Positions 5,001 through 6,592 of a stretch of DNA of 6,592 bases are shown here, one piece after another. The stretch comes from Tannerella sp. (GTDB taxonomy: Bacteria > Bacteroidota > Bacteroidia > Bacteroidales > Tannerellaceae): positions 1 through 6,592 of the forward strand of contig JAITHS010000166.1 of the NCBI GenBank assembly GCA_031279875.1. The letters are read 5' to 3'. A program made the position numbers and the translations under genes. The notes under the pieces were generated by a model. The model searched no databases, was not told the DNA's origin, and saw nothing but the letters and a program-made list of their open reading frames with translations. Positions within the stretch are counted from its first letter, which is position 1. Each line of letters begins with the position of its first letter.

Positions 5001-6377
5001 TTATTCGGTAACGGGAGAGATACCGGCGACGGGAGGCGTTTCGGGGATACCGGGAACGGGTCCGAAAGCATATTCCGACGGTCCGAGTTTCATTGTTGAA
5101 GCGTTGATTTGCTCCCACGTAACAAACTTTCCGGTGTATGCCGATTCGCGTCCCATCATGGCGATAAGTGTCGATTGAACGTGAACGTCAACGTCATTAA
5201 CCGGTTTGTCGGTGCGTATGGCGGTAACAAGGCGGATATGTTCCTGAACATAAGGATTAGGCACTGCCCACGTTTGGTCGGCGTCATCTTTTTTCGGATA
5301 CGGATATTTCCATGCAACCGAACCGTCGAGGTTGAAAATAGTATTGTTACAGTTGGTATAACCTTTTGTGCCATAAACGAATATGCCGTGACTGTTGTCA
5401 CATCCGCCGATTTGTCGCGAAGTACAGTGAGCGCGGCGTCCGTTATCATAAACGTATTCAACGCTGAAAAAGTCGTACATATCGCCGTTATAACGACGCT
5501 GGCGACCGCCTGTTGCCTCCGCACGGATAGGATGTTTGTCGCCCATAAACCATGTCATCTGGTCTATTTCGTGGATAAACTGCTCTACGATAAGATCTCC
5601 CGACGTCCAGTTGAAATTGACCCAGTTACGCAGCATATATTCCATGTCAGACCATTCGGGTTTGCGTTTTATATGCCACAGCGCGCCGCCGAGACGTGTT
5701 ACGTGCGCCGAGATGATCTCTCCGATAGCGCCTCCGGCTACGCGGCGGTACGTTTCGATGCAGTCTTTCTGCGAACGGCGTATCGTGCCGCTGATGATTG
5801 ACAAACCTTTTGAGGCGGCGACTTTGCCGGTAGCGAGTACTTTCTTAGCGCTTACGGGGTCTGTGCCGCAGGGTTTCTCGATGAAGCAGTGTTTGTTTTT
5901 CGAGATAGCATAGTCAAAATGTTCGGCTCTGAAAACCGGTGGTGCGCAAAGTAATACTACGTCAACGCCCGAATCAATAACCTTTTTATAAGCATCAAAT
6001 CCAATAAAACAACGGTCATCGGGAACATCTATTCCTTTGTTTTTAAGACTTTTGCGGCATACTTCCATTTTGTCAGGGAAGACATCTCCCAGAGCAGTAA
6101 CAGTAAGTCCGGTACCGGCGCTGATAAAGTCAACCGCCGCTCCTGCACCGCGATCGCCACATCCTACCAGACCGGCAGTAAGAGCCTTGCCGTCAGGTGC
6201 TTTGGGCAGTATCTCCGGCACTACCACATCTTTTAGTTTAACTTCTTTGTCTGACGAACCTGATGACGAGCATCCGGTCAGAATTGTCGGAACAGCAACG
6301 GTTCCGAGTACTCCAAGCGCCGAACCTTTAAAGAAATCGCGCCTGCTAACATTTGTTTCTTTGTTTGTCATTTTCAT
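5001..6377 (-). CDS. Tat-exported Gfo/Idh/MocA family oxidoreductase, probable lipoprotein
   Basis: This 458-residue NAD(P)-dependent dehydrogenase has a twin-arginine signal (SRRDFFKGS at 11-19), a hydrophobic stretch and a lipobox ILTGC ending at C36, followed by the Ser/Gly linker SSSGSSD. The N-terminal Rossmann fold shows GLVGCGDRGAGA at 69-80 (GxGxxG) and the family marker EKP at 167-169. The C-terminal substrate domain has NWTSGDLIVEQFIHEIDQM (256-274), with H269 and D272 as the likely catalytic pair. Family members oxidise or reduce sugar hydroxyls, often at C3, using tightly held cofactor. Tat export would allow the cofactor to be loaded before secretion, as in Zymomonas glucose-fructose oxidoreductase. 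The C-terminus ends in a proline-rich tail (about 440-455) with no domain I recognise. The ATG at 6377 was chosen, but one at 6371 (M3) would serve equally. It leads the pair with the Tat TIM barrel. The 97-nt gap from proC has no clear promoter or terminator. Confidence 0.93.
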   Translation of the reverse strand: MKMTNKETNVSRRDFFKGSALGVLGTVAVPTILTGCSSSGSSDKEVKLKDVVVPEILPKAPDGKALTAGLVGCGDRGAGAAVDFISAGTGLTVTALGDVFPDKMEVCRKSLKNKGIDVPDDRCFIGFDAYKKVIDSGVDVVLLCAPPVFRAEHFDYAISKNKHCFIEKPCGTDPVSAKKVLATGKVAASKGLSIISGTIRRSQKDCIETYRRVAGGAIGEIISAHVTRLGGALWHIKRKPEWSDMEYMLRNWVNFNWTSGDLIVEQFIHEIDQMTWFMGDKHPIRAEATGGRQRRYNGDMYDFFSVEYVYDNGRRAHCTSRQIGGCDNSHGIFVYGTKGYTNCNNTIFNLDGSVAWKYPYPKKDDADQTWAVPNPYVQEHIRLVTAIRTDKPVNDVDVHVQSTLIAMMGRESAYTGKFVTWEQINASTMKLGPSEYAFGPVPGIPETPPVAGISPVTE

Positions 6378-6474
6378 ATTATTTTAGTTGTAAGAATTGC
6401 CATGTTTGTGTTTAAATAATAAAACGTATTCGTTTCCTTAAAATTGTTCTTTTCATATACTAATTTTTAAAATG

Positions 6475-6592
6475 TTATACATTTGAAGCTTTCAATCCTT
6501 TGATGACGGCATTCGTAAAGCCGTTTTCTTCCATTGCGTTCAAGCCTTTGATTGTAATGCCGCCGGGAGTTGTTACGCAGTCGATTTCGCTT
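6475..6592 (-). CDS. proC: Pyrroline-5-carboxylate reductase, C-terminal end (partial, 5' end outside window)
   Basis: The minus-strand frame entering from the right edge gives 38 codons and a TAA stop at 6475-6477. The peptide begins SEIDCVTTPGGITIKGLNAM and continues EENGFTNAVIKGLKASNV. This is the conserved C-terminal signature of pyrroline-5-carboxylate reductase (V-T-x-P-G-G-x-T, then L-x-x-M/L-E-x-x-G-F), the cytoplasmic enzyme for the last step of proline synthesis. Only about one seventh of the usual 260-270 residues is visible. It lies upstream of, and on the same strand as, the Gfo/Idh/MocA gene, 97 nt away. It has no evident functional link to the sugar genes. Confidence 0.9.
   Translation of the reverse strand, partial: SEIDCVTTPGGITIKGLNAMEENGFTNAVIKGLKASNV

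Noticed and set aside
5109..5801. Long plus-strand open frame (230 codons) opposite the Gfo/Idh/MocA gene
   Set aside because: It lies wholly within a clearly conserved minus-strand enzyme, its peptide shows no recognisable motif, and it is best explained as an antisense shadow of that gene.
6421..6428. Minus-strand TACGTTTT as a promoter for the Gfo/Idh/MocA gene
   Set aside because: One mismatch to the -7 consensus and no -33 element at 19-21 bp; in such A+T-rich sequence this is expected by chance.
6378..6474. Terminator or riboswitch in the gap between proC and the Gfo/Idh/MocA gene
   Set aside because: Only very short A/T self-complementary stretches are visible, with no G+C stem followed by a T-run and no recognisable aptamer pattern.

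Overview
The window looks like a chromosomal segment from a member of the Bacteroidota, most likely order Bacteroidales. Start codons lack Shine-Dalgarno sequences and sit behind A+T-rich leaders. The best promoter matches are of the Bacteroidota TAnnTTTG type. The proteins are also typical of the group: a Wzz/Wzc-like polysaccharide co-polymerase, a thioredoxin-fold (TlpA-like) lipoprotein, and Tat-exported Gfo/Idh/MocA and xylose-isomerase-like TIM-barrel proteins. The order was inferred from protein style alone, not from a phylogenetic marker.

Layout from left to right. Positions 1-587 (minus) hold the N-terminal 195 codons of a Wzz-domain inner-membrane protein that runs off the left edge. 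Positions 599-1822 (minus) hold a complete hflX, 11 nt upstream of the Wzz gene and probably co-transcribed with it. Positions 1823-1974 are a divergent promoter region with a perfect A/T palindrome, a -7 box for each direction and an 11-bp direct repeat over the rightward promoter. Positions 1975-2835 and 2832-3989 (plus) form a translationally coupled pair: an exported sugar-isomerase/epimerase-like TIM barrel and a lipoprotein with a thioredoxin fold that lacks the CXXC cysteines. Positions 3990-4036 are a short convergent junction that contains a hairpin-forming 20-bp repeat pair. Positions 4037-4969 and 5001-6377 (both minus; 5001-6377 is transcribed first) encode a second, Tat-exported TIM barrel and a Tat-dependent Gfo/Idh/MocA oxidoreductase with a lipobox. 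Positions 6378-6474 are an A+T-rich gap. Positions 6475-6592 (minus) hold the last 38 codons of proC, which runs off the right edge.

The central four genes (1975-6377) are the interesting part. All four products carry export signals, and two exported xylose-isomerase-like TIM barrels stand beside an exported NAD(P)-dependent sugar oxidoreductase. The same pairing of families is known from oxidation-first (3-keto-glycoside) pathways for breaking glycosidic or C-glycosidic bonds. A cell-envelope pathway of that type is a reasonable hypothesis here. The window contains no transporter, regulator or classical glycoside hydrolase to name the substrate, and the two gene pairs converge, so they are not one operon. 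No RNA genes, insertion sequences or CRISPR arrays were seen.
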